Of a stretch of 64,000 nt of DNA, positions 24,048 through 32,187 are shown piece after piece; the first letter of the stretch is position 1; each line of letters begins with the position of its first letter. Position numbers and translations under genes: made by a program. Source of the DNA: BAIKAL-G1 sp943369525 (lineage in GTDB: Bacteria > Cyanobacteriota > Cyanobacteriia > PCC-6307 > Cyanobiaceae). The notes below the pieces were generated by a model. The model made no database searches, was not told where the DNA came from, and saw nothing but the letters and a program-made list of their open reading frames with translations. The stretch spans positions 62,001 to 126,000 of the forward strand of contig CALRNL020000001.1 of NCBI GenBank assembly GCA_943369525.1, given 5' to 3'.

Positions 24048-24983
24048 TCAGGGACCACAAACGCGCCAGCTGGCCAGGTCCGGGGCGCAGGAGCCGCCGT
24101 CCAGGCTTCCATGCCATAACAGGTGGCCCCTGCCCGTCAAGGCAATGCGCCCGTCTGCTGCGGCGGAGCAGAGCATGCCACCGGGGGAGGGGGAGGGCTG
24201 CCAACCCACCACAGAGGTCTGGCCGAGACGCTCCTGCCAGTAGGGCGCCACCAGGGCATGGGCGGAGCCGGTGACGGGGTCTTCGGCGATCCCCAGGCCC
24301 GGGGCAAAGAAGCGCAGTTGGTAATCGGCTGCCTGGCCCAGCACCTGGGGCCTGGGGGCGGCCCCGGGCGGGTTCGCGCCTTCGGCTTGGGACGGGCCGA
24401 ACGCTTGCATCACCACCAATCCCTGGCGGTCCTGGTCCCGTAACTGGGCCGAGGGCAGGGGTAGGGCCGCCAGCTTGAACGACTCCGCCATCCGGGCGAC
24501 CCGATAGCCCAGGGGGGAACTCCAGTAGGCCAGGGGAGGTTCCCCTAGCAGCTGGGCTAGATAGGCGGGTACGGGCTGGGGCTCGAGACCGGCACTGGGA
24601 AGCCCAATCCGGGCGCTGGCAGGGCCCAAGGACTCGAGGCGCCCGGCCAGGGGGCCGCTGGGACTGTGCAGGGCTAGGTCCTGGCCCACGGCCAAGTGGC
24701 CCCAATGGCCTAGGGCGAGGACCGCGGCCAGGGTGGCGTGGCCGCAGAGGGGCACTTCACAGCTGGGGGTGAACCAACGCAGGCGCCATTGCCGATCGGG
24801 GCCCCTCCAGAGGAAAGCGGTTTCCGATTGCTGCAGCCGCGCGGCAAGGGCCTGCATCCAGACCGGCGACGCCGGCTCTTCGAGCAGCACCACGCCGGCG
24901 CCATTGCCCCCAAGGGGAACCTCCGTAAAGGCCTCCACGAGGCCGGCCTGGAGGACCATCCCCTCCGTGGGTTCGCTGGTCAT
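24048..24983 (-). CDS. PhzF family isomerase/epimerase
   Basis: 311-residue protein of the PhzF family (diaminopimelate-epimerase-like fold, acid-base isomerases of small metabolites). The family signature is clear: FTEVPLGGNGAGVVLLEE near the N-terminus, QQSETAFLW with the catalytic glutamate (about residue 50), FTPSCEVPLCGHATLAA with the conserved Cys/Gly/His, and GIAEDPVTGSAHALVAPYW in the second half. Its substrate is unknown; no phenazine genes are present, and stand-alone PhzF proteins are common housekeeping genes. The start overlaps the gpsA stop by four bases (ATGA), so it is very probably translated from the gpsA transcript. Confidence 0.9.
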   Translation of the reverse strand: MTSEPTEGMVLQAGLVEAFTEVPLGGNGAGVVLLEEPASPVWMQALAARLQQSETAFLWRGPDRQWRLRWFTPSCEVPLCGHATLAAVLALGHWGHLAVGQDLALHSPSGPLAGRLESLGPASARIGLPSAGLEPQPVPAYLAQLLGEPPLAYWSSPLGYRVARMAESFKLAALPLPSAQLRDQDRQGLVVMQAFGPSQAEGANPPGAAPRPQVLGQAADYQLRFFAPGLGIAEDPVTGSAHALVAPYWQERLGQTSVVGWQPSPSPGGMLCSAAADGRIALTGRGHLLWHGSLDGGSCAPDLASWRVCGP

Positions 24984-25951
24984 GGCGTCGCCTTGGCGGC
25001 ACTGGCTGGCCTGACGGCAATGGCCAGGTCTGGCAGCCTCTCCTCCCGCAACTGGCGCTCCATCAGGCGCCGCACGGCCGCCGCCGGAGTGGCGCGGCCA
25101 TCGACCAACTGGAGCACCTCAGTGCTGATGGGCAGCTTCCAGCCGCGCTGGTCGGCCAGTTGCATCACCGCCCGGGCCGTGGGGACCCCTTCCACCGTGG
25201 CTCCAATCCGCTCGATCGCCGCAGCACTGCTGAGGCCCTCGGCCAGCAGCAGGCCAAAGCGGTAGTTGCGGCTAAGGGGGCTGGTGGCAGTAGCCAGCAG
25301 GTCCCCCAGTCCGGCTAGGCCATAGAGGCTGTTGGGATGGCCGCCAAGCTCGGCCAACACCAGGCCCATCTCGACCAAACCACGGCAGAGCAGGGAAGCC
25401 TTGGCATTTGCCCCCAGGCCCAGCCCATCACTGACCCCGGCCGCTACGGCCATCACGTTTTTGAGGGCACCGGCCACCTCGGTGCCAATCGGATCGGAAC
25501 TGGTGTAAAGCCGCAGACGCTCGGAACTGAGGTCGTGCTGCAGCGTGCGGGCCAAGTTGGCATCACTAGCCGCCAACACACTGGCGGCGGGCAATCCTTG
25601 GGCCAGTTCGCTGGCCAGGTTGGGACCGCTCAGCACCAGCAGGGGAATGGCGGGATTGGCCCGCTGCCAGAGGCCCGAGGCCGTGCAGCCCAACTGGAGA
25701 TCGATGCCTTTGCTGCAACTCAGCAGGGGCAGGCCCGCTGGCCAGTGGGGCCCCAGCTGGCGGGCCAACGCGCCCACCCCAGCCATGGATAGGGCGGCCA
25801 CGACCAGGTCTTGGCCGGGGAGCAGGGCGAGGGGATCGCCGCCATCGCGGCGGCTCCAGCCCTCGACCCGGTGGCCCCGGTCCCGCCAGAGGGCTGCCAA
25901 GGTGCCGCCCCAGGCACCCATACCCAAGATGCCGATGCGGAGCTGGCCCAT
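24980..25951 (-). CDS. gpsA: NAD(P)-dependent glycerol-3-phosphate dehydrogenase
   Basis: 323-residue GpsA, which reduces dihydroxyacetone phosphate to sn-glycerol-3-phosphate for glycerolipids. The Rossmann motif opens the protein (LRIGILGMGAWGGTLAALW). Further signatures are LLSCSKGIDL, VLSGPNLASELAQGLPAASV, the catalytic-lysine segment GALKNVMAVAAGVSDGLGLG and YGLAGLGDLLATATSPLSRN. I chose ATG 25951 (MGQLRIG); earlier in-frame ATGs at 25969, 25981 and 25996 would overlap the upstream DUF2237 gene. It is 7 bp downstream of that gene and overlaps the PhzF-family gene by 4 bp, forming a compact operon. Confidence 0.95.
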   Translation of the reverse strand: MGQLRIGILGMGAWGGTLAALWRDRGHRVEGWSRRDGGDPLALLPGQDLVVAALSMAGVGALARQLGPHWPAGLPLLSCSKGIDLQLGCTASGLWQRANPAIPLLVLSGPNLASELAQGLPAASVLAASDANLARTLQHDLSSERLRLYTSSDPIGTEVAGALKNVMAVAAGVSDGLGLGANAKASLLCRGLVEMGLVLAELGGHPNSLYGLAGLGDLLATATSPLSRNYRFGLLLAEGLSSAAAIERIGATVEGVPTARAVMQLADQRGWKLPISTEVLQLVDGRATPAAAVRRLMERQLREERLPDLAIAVRPASAAKATP

Positions 25952-25958
25952 CGGGGCA

Positions 25959-26369
25959 TCATGCGGCATCAGGATCGCCATTGGTTGGGGCCGCATGGCC
26001 CTGGAGCACCTCCAGGGGAATCACCGTGAGGGTGCTCTGCTCACAGGCCTCAAGCCGCACCGGCGGGGCCATGCCGTCCTCATAGGCCTGGAGCCAGCGG
26101 CTGGCGCAGAGGCACCAGTGGTCTCCATCCTTGAGGCCGGGGAAGCCGAAGGCCAGCACCGGCGAGGAGAGGTCGTTGCCCTGGGCGCGGCTGTAGGTGA
26201 GGAAGGCCTCGTTGACGATGCAACAGACCGTGTGCATCCCCTGATCTTGGCCATCGGTGCGACAGCTGCCGTCCCGATACCAACCGGTCAGGGGCTCACA
26301 GCTGCACAGGTCCAGCGGTTGGCCGAGGACGTTGAGGGCTGGGGGGCTGGGGGCGGGCGCTTGGCTCAT
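25959..26369 (-). CDS. DUF2237 family protein
   Basis: 136-residue protein of the DUF2237 family, unknown function but well conserved in bacteria. After a short Ala/Pro-rich start (ATG 26369) comes the family core: NVLGQPLDLCSCEPLTGWYR, then RDGSCRTDGQDQGMHTVCCI, TEAFLT-like NEAFLTYSRAQGND and FGFPGLKDGDHWCLCASRWL. Five or more conserved cysteines suggest metal or redox chemistry, but no activity is established. Longer in-frame starts upstream lack family residues. It is the first gene of the gpsA cluster and is divergent from the small acidic protein gene at 26495, with 125 bp between them. Confidence 0.88.
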   Translation of the reverse strand: MSQAPAPSPPALNVLGQPLDLCSCEPLTGWYRDGSCRTDGQDQGMHTVCCIVNEAFLTYSRAQGNDLSSPVLAFGFPGLKDGDHWCLCASRWLQAYEDGMAPPVRLEACEQSTLTVIPLEVLQGHAAPTNGDPDAA

Positions 26370-26494
26370 GGATTTGGCGGGCGGGCGGCACCCGGTTCGG
26401 GCCCATTCTGGCGAAGCTCTGGGACAAATTCTCGCCAAGAGGTTGACGGATTCGGGGGGGAGCGCGTTAAAGGTCATTCAGCAGACCCCCCTAA

Positions 26495-26722
26495 ATGAGC
26501 TGGGAATTCACCGAAGACGCGGCCTTCATGGCCCTGTGTGACGCCTTCAAAGAGAGTGGTGAAACCTCCGCCATGGAATTTTTGGCCAATGGCGAAGGCG
26601 CCTTCCACTTCCAGGAACTCAGCCAGAACGCCGCCGGTGAGGGCATTGACCTCAGCGACTCCACGGACCTCGAGGAGTTCCAGCAGGAAGTGATCGACAC
26701 CCTGGAGCAGATTTGTCTGTGA
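26495..26722 (+). CDS. Small acidic conserved cyanobacterial protein
   Basis: 75 residues, strongly acidic and cysteine-poor: MSWEFTEDAAFMALCDAFKE, SAMEFLANGEGAFHFQELSQ and a C-terminal helix LEEFQQEVIDTLEQI. The codon use matches neighbouring genes and the alternating acidic helices make a real protein likely. Homologues of this type are found in picocyanobacteria without a known function; I recognise no domain. It is divergent from DUF2237 and followed by a 160-bp spacer that holds a perfect 14-bp palindrome (GTTGGGG/CCCCAAC, 26842-26855), a possible bidirectional transcription stop toward the convergent gene at 26883. Confidence 0.75.
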   Translation: MSWEFTEDAAFMALCDAFKESGETSAMEFLANGEGAFHFQELSQNAAGEGIDLSDSTDLEEFQQEVIDTLEQICL

Positions 26723-26841
26723 GCTCAAGCGACCCTGCGGCCCGGTGCTGAAGCCCGTATCCGATGGCCAAGGGCCCGCTCCGGGGCACCGATCTTGGCC
26801 CCTGGGCATCGTTACAGTTTTGTTGCGTTTCAGGAGCCCTG

Positions 26842-26855
26842 GTTGGGGCCCCAAC
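26842..26855. repeat. Perfect 14-bp palindrome in a convergent spacer
   Basis: GTTGGGG and its reverse complement CCCCAAC abut with no loop, between the stop codons of two convergent small genes. A bidirectional terminator or roadblock is possible, but there is no T-run, so this is only positional inference. Confidence 0.4.
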
Positions 26856-26882
26856 GGTCCGCTCTAGCCCCAGGTATTGGGC

Positions 26883-27185
26883 TCAGCCATAGAAGAAGGC
26901 AATCTCCTTGGCCTTGAGCCCCTCCCAGCCGGCGGCCTTGAGACGGGCATCGAGAGTCTCTTGGTCGAGGTGCTTGGAGCCAGTCTTGACGATGCGGTTG
27001 CGCATCGATTTGGTCACGCCACTGCGGGCCCGGCGGCTTTCCAGCTCCATCACCTCGTTGTAGAGGCTGAGCATCCCAGCGGGGATTGGCGAGCCGTCGA
27101 GGTCGAGACCTGCGGCAATGGCGTCATCGACGCCTCCGGGACCGGCAATGGCCATGGCTTCAGGGGGGGTAAAGGTGTGATCCAC
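26883..27185 (-). CDS. Conserved cyanobacterial protein (DUF4090-like)
   Basis: 100 residues from a GTG at 27185 (an ATG at 27155 is the alternative start, giving MAIAGPGGVDDAIAAGLDLD). The sequence DGSPIPAGMLSLYNEVMELE followed by SRRARSGVTKSMRNRIVKTG looks like the cyanobacterial DUF4090 family as I recall it; that link is from memory of the pattern and should be treated as tentative. It is soluble with a basic C-terminal half, ending LKAKEIAFFYG. No catalytic motif is visible. It lies 64 bp upstream in sequence order of the metH stop region, in the same orientation as metH but separated by it from any obvious partner. Confidence 0.7.
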   Translation of the reverse strand: MDHTFTPPEAMAIAGPGGVDDAIAAGLDLDGSPIPAGMLSLYNEVMELESRRARSGVTKSMRNRIVKTGSKHLDQETLDARLKAAGWEGLKAKEIAFFYG

Positions 27186-27249
27186 CCGAGCCTGCCATGG
27201 CTCCTACGGACCAAGCCGGAAAGGAGCCCGATCCCGGTTTTTGGGGCGA

Positions 27250-30200
27250 TCAGGCGCTGAAGTAACGGGCCTGGCTGTGCAGGGCCACTAGGGCGGTGGT
27301 GCTCTGTTCCGGTTCGAGCTGGTCGCTCTCGTCCATACGCAGGCCGATGCGATCGGCCCCTAGCCAGGCCAGTTGCTGGCGGGAGTCGGCCACATTAGGG
27401 CAGGCCGGATAGCCGAACGAATAGCGGCTTCCCCGGTAGCGCTGGGCCAACAGGTCGCGCAACTCGGCCGGCTCGCTGGCTCCAAATCCCAGCTCCCGGC
27501 GAATGCGGGCATGGGTCCATTCGGCCAGGGCTTCGGCCATCTGCACGGCCAGGCCATGGAAGTAGAGGTAATCGCTATAGCGATCGCCCTGGAAGAGCTC
27601 CTGGGCCACGCTGGTGGCCCGTTCGCCCATGGTCACGGCCTGCATCGGCAGCACGTCGGCGGGCGCTTGGCCACCGGCCCCGGGGGTGTGGGGTTCGGGG
27701 TCGACCAGGTCCCGGTAGAAGTCGGCGATGCAGTAGCGGTTACCGCTGCGCTGGCGGGGCAGCTGGAAGCGACCCAACTCGGCACCGGGACTGACGGCAG
27801 CGCCGTCGGGGGCCGCAAACACCACCAGATCGTTGCCCCTGCGGCCGCAGGGGAAATAGCCGTAGGCCACCCGGGGGGTGAGCAGGCCCTCCGCCAGGCA
27901 ACGGTCCAACCAGTGCTGCAGCACCGGTTCGGCCTTTTCGGCCAGCATCGCTTCGTAATCGGCGCGACTTTGCTGCTGGGTTTTGCGCAGTTGCCACTGG
28001 CCGGCAAATAGGGCATTGCGGTCCAGGTAGCGGAAGACCTCGGCCAGGTCGATGTCGGCCTCCGTGAGGACGCGGCTGCCCCAAAAAGGGGGCGTCAGCG
28101 CCGGCTCCTCAGGCGTGGCGGCGGAGCGACTGGTGTCGAGGGCTGAATGGACCAATGGCTGGGCTGCCTCGCCTGCGGCCGTAGCGCTCTCGGCTGCATC
28201 GGCTGGGCAGGCCTGGCTGTCGTCGCCTGGGGCTTCTGCCTCGGTCTCCGCCGGCTGCCTGGTCAGGCCGAGGCCCTCGGGTGCGCCCTGCAGGAACCCC
28301 TGGCCGTTGTCCCAGTCGCCCTTGGCCCGGGCCTCCACGAAGGCATCCATGAAGCGCAGGTCGGCAAAGGCATCGCGGCCATAGATCACCTGGCCCCGGT
28401 ACACCTGGCGGCAGTCGTTGTTGACAAAGCGGGGCGTGAGGGCCGCCCCGCCCAGAATGACGGGCACATCGATGCCGGCCTCATTGAAGGACTGGAGGTT
28501 GTCCTTCATGAACGCCGTCGATTTCACCAGCAGCCCACTCAAGGCGATGCAATCGGCCTGGTGCAGCTTCTGGGCTTCGATGATCGCTTCGACGGGCTGC
28601 TTGATGCCCAGATTAATTACTTCATAGCCATTATTGGTGAGAATGATATCCACCAGATTTTTGCCAATGTCATGGACATCACCCTTAACGGTGGCGATCA
28701 GAAACTTAGCTTTGGCGCTGCTTTCGCCCTCCGCCCGTTCCATCAGGGGCTCGAGAAAGGCAACGGCGGCCTTCATGGTTTCGGCGCTCTGCAACACAAA
28801 GGGCAGCTGCATTTGGCCAGAGCCGAACAGCTCACCCACCACCTTCATGCCGTCTAGCAAGAAGGTGTTGATGATCGTTAGGGGTGGATGGTTCGCCAGG
28901 GCCTCCTGGAGGGCAGGCTCTAGGCCGATGCGTTCGCCATCGATGATGTGTTGCTTGAGACGCTCTTCCACGGGCAGGTCCGCCAGGGAAGGACCAGATT
29001 CGCGGGCCTGCTTAGCGCTGACCCCTTCAAACAGCTTGGTGAGCTCGGTGAGGGGGTCATAGATGCAGACCGGACCGTCAAAACGGCGCCGATCCTGGAT
29101 CAGGTCGCGGCAAATCTGTTGATGGTCCTCGCTGATCTTGGCCAAGGGCAGAATCTTGGCCGGACTAATAATCGCCGCATCCAGGCCGGCCTGGATGCAA
29201 TCGTGCAGGAAAACGGAATTGAGCACAATCCGGGCAGCCGGAGAGAGGCCAAAGCTGACATTGCTAACGCCAAGAACTACATGGACGCCGGGTAAATCAC
29301 GGCGAATCCTCTCGATCGCTTTCAGGGTGGCTGCGCCATTGTTGCGGTCTTCCTCGATCCCGGTTGAGATCGGCAGGGCTAGGGGGTCGTAGAAAATCTC
29401 ATGGGCCGGGATGCCGAATTCGAGGGCATCGCGGTAAGCCCGCTGGGCAATGGCAAATTTTCGCTCGGCCGTGCGGGCCATCCCTTCTTCGTCGATCGTG
29501 CCGATGACGACGCCAGCGCCGTAGGAGCGGGCCAGCTCCAGCACCTTGAAGAAGCGCTCATCGCCATCTTCGTAGTTGGTGGAGTTAAGGATGCATTTGC
29601 CACCGGCCACCTTGAGGCCCGCCTCCATCTTCTGCCACTCGGTGGAATCGAGCATCAGGGGCAGATTCACATTGGTAACAAGCCGGCTGACCAGCTCATG
29701 CATATCTTTCTCACCGTCGCGGCCCACATAGTCAACGTTGACATCGAGCACATGGGCGTTCTCCTTCACCTGACCCCGGGCCAGGGCCACCAATCCATCC
29801 CAATCCTCGACATTGAGCAGGTCACGTACTTTCTTAGAGCCGCTGGCATTAAGCCGCTCACCAATAATTAGAAATGACTGGTCCTGGTGATAGGGGGTAA
29901 CGCCATAAATGGAGGCCAGGGCGGGCTCGTAGCTAAGGGCTGGCCGTTCGCGGCGGAGTTCGGGGCGGCGCACCTGGCGCGGCGCCGGTTTCAACTCCCT
30001 GGCCAGGTCCGCCAGGGCTCCGATATGGGCCGGAGTGGTGCCGCAGCAACCGCCAATCACCTGCACGCCGAGGTCTTCGACGAAGTGCATCAGTTGCATC
30101 TTCATGGCGAGGGGCGTCAACCGGTAATGGGCCACTCCGCCCACATTTTCCGGTAGGCCCGCATTGGGGATGCAGCTGATCACAAAGGGAGAGTGCTCGC

Positions 30201-31044
30201 TGAGATAGCGCACGTGCTCCTTCATCTGCTCCGGGCCCGTGGCGCAGTTGAGGCCGAGCACATCAATCGGGAAGGGCTCCAGGATCGCCACGACAGCGGC
30301 AATATCCGATCCCACCAACATCGTGCCGGTGGTTTCCATCGTCACCGACACCATCAGGGGGCGCCGCTCCCCGCTGCGGCTAAAGGCCTCCTCAATCCCC
30401 TGCAGGGCTGCCTTGATCTGCAGCACGTCCTGACAGGTTTCGACGATGAACAGATCCACATCACCGGCGATTAGGCCTTCGGCCTGCTCGCGGTAGGACT
30501 CCTTGAGGAGATCAAACGGAACGTGGCCCAGGGTGGGCAATTTGGTGGTGGGGCCCATGGATCCCGCCACAAAGCGGGGTTTCTCTGGGGTGCTGAAGGC
30601 ATCAGCCACCTCCCGGGCCAGTTCAGCCGCCCGCTTATTGAGGGTGAAGGCCTGGTCTTCCAGCCCGTATTCGGCCAGCACAATCGAGGCGGCACCAAAG
30701 GTGTCGGTTTCGATCACATCGCACCCCACCTCCAGGAACTGGCGATGGACGGTCTGGACCACATCGGGCCGGGTCACCACCAGGTTCTCGTTGCAGCCTT
30801 CTAGGGCGGGCCCGCCGAAGTCGTCGGCGCTGAGATCAATCTGCTGCAATGAGGTGCCGGTGGCGCCGTCAAACACCAACACGGGCCGCTCGGGGCCATG
30901 TAACCGCTCCAGAAAACCGATACGGGGCTTGGGTTCGCCCGATCCGACTTGGTGGAGCGGACCGGCGCTTGGGTGGCTTTCCGGGGTGGTGCTGGCCGCC
31001 GGATTGGTGAGGAGCCCGGCTGGTTGGGTAGGGGTGGTTGCCAT
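27250..31044 (-). CDS. metH: Cobalamin-dependent methionine synthase
   Basis: 1264-residue MetH. Domains in order: homocysteine-binding barrel with zinc cysteines (VLGLNCATGPEQM and VIGGCCGTTPAHIGAL), a pterin/methyl-THF-binding domain (FLIIGERLNASGSKKVRDLL), the cap and B12 domain with the His-on loop KGDVHDIGKNLVDIILTNNG, and the SAM-dependent reactivation domain with YSFGYPACPNVADSRQQLAW. A 40-residue Pro/Thr N-terminal extension precedes the barrel. An acidic low-complexity linker of about 60 residues (around QPAETEAEAPGDDSQACPAD) separates the B12 and reactivation domains. The start overlaps the ilvE stop by one base (TGATG). The enzyme needs the corrinoid pathway represented here by cobU and cobN. 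Confidence 0.97.
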   Translation of the reverse strand: MATTPTQPAGLLTNPAASTTPESHPSAGPLHQVGSGEPKPRIGFLERLHGPERPVLVFDGATGTSLQQIDLSADDFGGPALEGCNENLVVTRPDVVQTVHRQFLEVGCDVIETDTFGAASIVLAEYGLEDQAFTLNKRAAELAREVADAFSTPEKPRFVAGSMGPTTKLPTLGHVPFDLLKESYREQAEGLIAGDVDLFIVETCQDVLQIKAALQGIEEAFSRSGERRPLMVSVTMETTGTMLVGSDIAAVVAILEPFPIDVLGLNCATGPEQMKEHVRYLSEHSPFVISCIPNAGLPENVGGVAHYRLTPLAMKMQLMHFVEDLGVQVIGGCCGTTPAHIGALADLARELKPAPRQVRRPELRRERPALSYEPALASIYGVTPYHQDQSFLIIGERLNASGSKKVRDLLNVEDWDGLVALARGQVKENAHVLDVNVDYVGRDGEKDMHELVSRLVTNVNLPLMLDSTEWQKMEAGLKVAGGKCILNSTNYEDGDERFFKVLELARSYGAGVVIGTIDEEGMARTAERKFAIAQRAYRDALEFGIPAHEIFYDPLALPISTGIEEDRNNGAATLKAIERIRRDLPGVHVVLGVSNVSFGLSPAARIVLNSVFLHDCIQAGLDAAIISPAKILPLAKISEDHQQICRDLIQDRRRFDGPVCIYDPLTELTKLFEGVSAKQARESGPSLADLPVEERLKQHIIDGERIGLEPALQEALANHPPLTIINTFLLDGMKVVGELFGSGQMQLPFVLQSAETMKAAVAFLEPLMERAEGESSAKAKFLIATVKGDVHDIGKNLVDIILTNNGYEVINLGIKQPVEAIIEAQKLHQADCIALSGLLVKSTAFMKDNLQSFNEAGIDVPVILGGAALTPRFVNNDCRQVYRGQVIYGRDAFADLRFMDAFVEARAKGDWDNGQGFLQGAPEGLGLTRQPAETEAEAPGDDSQACPADAAESATAAGEAAQPLVHSALDTSRSAATPEEPALTPPFWGSRVLTEADIDLAEVFRYLDRNALFAGQWQLRKTQQQSRADYEAMLAEKAEPVLQHWLDRCLAEGLLTPRVAYGYFPCGRRGNDLVVFAAPDGAAVSPGAELGRFQLPRQRSGNRYCIADFYRDLVDPEPHTPGAGGQAPADVLPMQAVTMGERATSVAQELFQGDRYSDYLYFHGLAVQMAEALAEWTHARIRRELGFGASEPAELRDLLAQRYRGSRYSFGYPACPNVADSRQQLAWLGADRIGLRMDESDQLEPEQSTTALVALHSQARYFSA

Positions 31045-31961
31045 CAGCCGTCCAGGCGCACGCGGGTGACCCAGTGGTCGTAGGCCGGATCGCGGCCCTC
31101 CGTAATCGCCGTGAGCCGATCGCGGATCGCCCCCATCAGCGGCCGCTCGCTAGGCATGTCCGTGGTCTCGACCCGGCGCACGGGGGTGACCCGGGCGGCG
31201 GTGCCGCTCAGGAACACCTCATCGGCCACGAACAATTCGGTTTTATCCACCGGTCGCTCCAGGGTGGGGATGCCCATGGCCTGGGCAATCTCCAGCACGC
31301 TGGCCCTGGTGATGCCCTCCAGGATGTCCTGATCCACCCCCGGGGTGATTAGAACCCCATCGCGCACGATAAAGAGGTTCATGCCACTGGCCTCACTCAC
31401 CTTGCCGCGGCTGTTGAGCAGCAGGGCCTCGTCAAAGCCACTTTTAACCGCTTCCGTTTTGGCCAGGGAGCTGGTGATGTAGGCGCCGCTGATCTTGCCG
31501 CGTAGGGGTAAGGAGCGATCTTCCTGGCGGGTCCAGGAGCTGATGCGGCAACTCACGCCATCAGGGGAGAGGTAATCGCCCAGTTCAATCCCGTAGATCA
31601 GGAAATCGGTCTCGATGTCATGGAGCCTCGGGGCAATACCCAGGTCGCTGGTATACACAAACGGGCGCAGATAAACGGGGGTGCTGGGGCGGTTGGCCCG
31701 CAGAATCTGCACGATCCCGTCCATGATCGTGTCTTCCGCCAGCTCGGTGAGCAGCAGGCGGGCGCTCTGGCTTAGGCGCCGAACGTGGCGATCGGCCCGG
31801 AACAGCAGGATTTCCCCCGGGTCGCTGGGATTGGGCAGGGCGCGCATGCCGCCGAAGGCCCCGGTGCCGTAGTGCAGCGCATGGGTGGCCACGGAGATCG
31901 TGGCTTCGGCAAAGGGCACACAACGCCCACCGAACCAGGCATAGGGAAGGAATTGATGCAT
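31044..31961 (-). CDS. ilvE: Branched-chain amino acid aminotransferase
   Basis: 305-residue PLP enzyme of the IlvE family, transaminating Ile, Leu and Val. ATG 31961 gives MHQFLPYAWFGGRCVPFAEA, followed by the typical HALHYGTGAFGGMRALPNPS. The PLP-binding lysine is in RGKISGAYITSSLAKTEAVK. The signature strand around LNSRGKVSEASGMNLFIVRD and the GITRASVLEIA motif are both intact. A 21-residue upstream extension is possible but is not family-like. The stop codon overlaps the metH start by one base, so metH is likely translated from the ilvE transcript. The 226-bp divergent spacer to cobN contains a strong stem-loop. Confidence 0.95.
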   Translation of the reverse strand: MHQFLPYAWFGGRCVPFAEATISVATHALHYGTGAFGGMRALPNPSDPGEILLFRADRHVRRLSQSARLLLTELAEDTIMDGIVQILRANRPSTPVYLRPFVYTSDLGIAPRLHDIETDFLIYGIELGDYLSPDGVSCRISSWTRQEDRSLPLRGKISGAYITSSLAKTEAVKSGFDEALLLNSRGKVSEASGMNLFIVRDGVLITPGVDQDILEGITRASVLEIAQAMGIPTLERPVDKTELFVADEVFLSGTAARVTPVRRVETTDMPSERPLMGAIRDRLTAITEGRDPAYDHWVTRVRLDG

Positions 31962-32087
31962 GGGATCGGGGTCGGGGTTGCGGGCGCCACGGGCCTGATG
32001 GCCGGGACCCAAAGGTTTTGTCATCTTCTCACCGCCGAGTTCGGCCAGACGCTGCCCCAGCGGCGAAACAGGGGAGAATTGGGCCAG

Positions 32088-32131
32088 GGCCAGACCAGCC
32101 CCGGCTCGGTTAGCCGAGGGTTGGTCTGGCC
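32088..32131 (+). promoter_or_regulatory. cobN: Two-tier stem-loop in the leader of cobN
   Basis: GGCCAGACCA (32088-32097) pairs perfectly with TGGTCTGGCC (32122-32131); inside, CTCGG (32105-32109) and CCGAG (32114-32118) close a TTAG loop. The structure ends 56 bp before the chosen cobN start. It lacks the conserved core of the cobalamin riboswitch, so I class it only as a possible leader control element or processing site. Confidence 0.4.
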
Positions 32132-32187
32132 AAGGGAAGCCAGGCCCAGGGATGCCAGAGCCAACGGCCAGGCTTCAGGATGGCGCC

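Noticed and set aside
32088..32187. Cobalamin riboswitch ahead of cobN
   Set aside because: A stem and an AAGGGAA-like word are present, but the ordered conserved core of that riboswitch is not.
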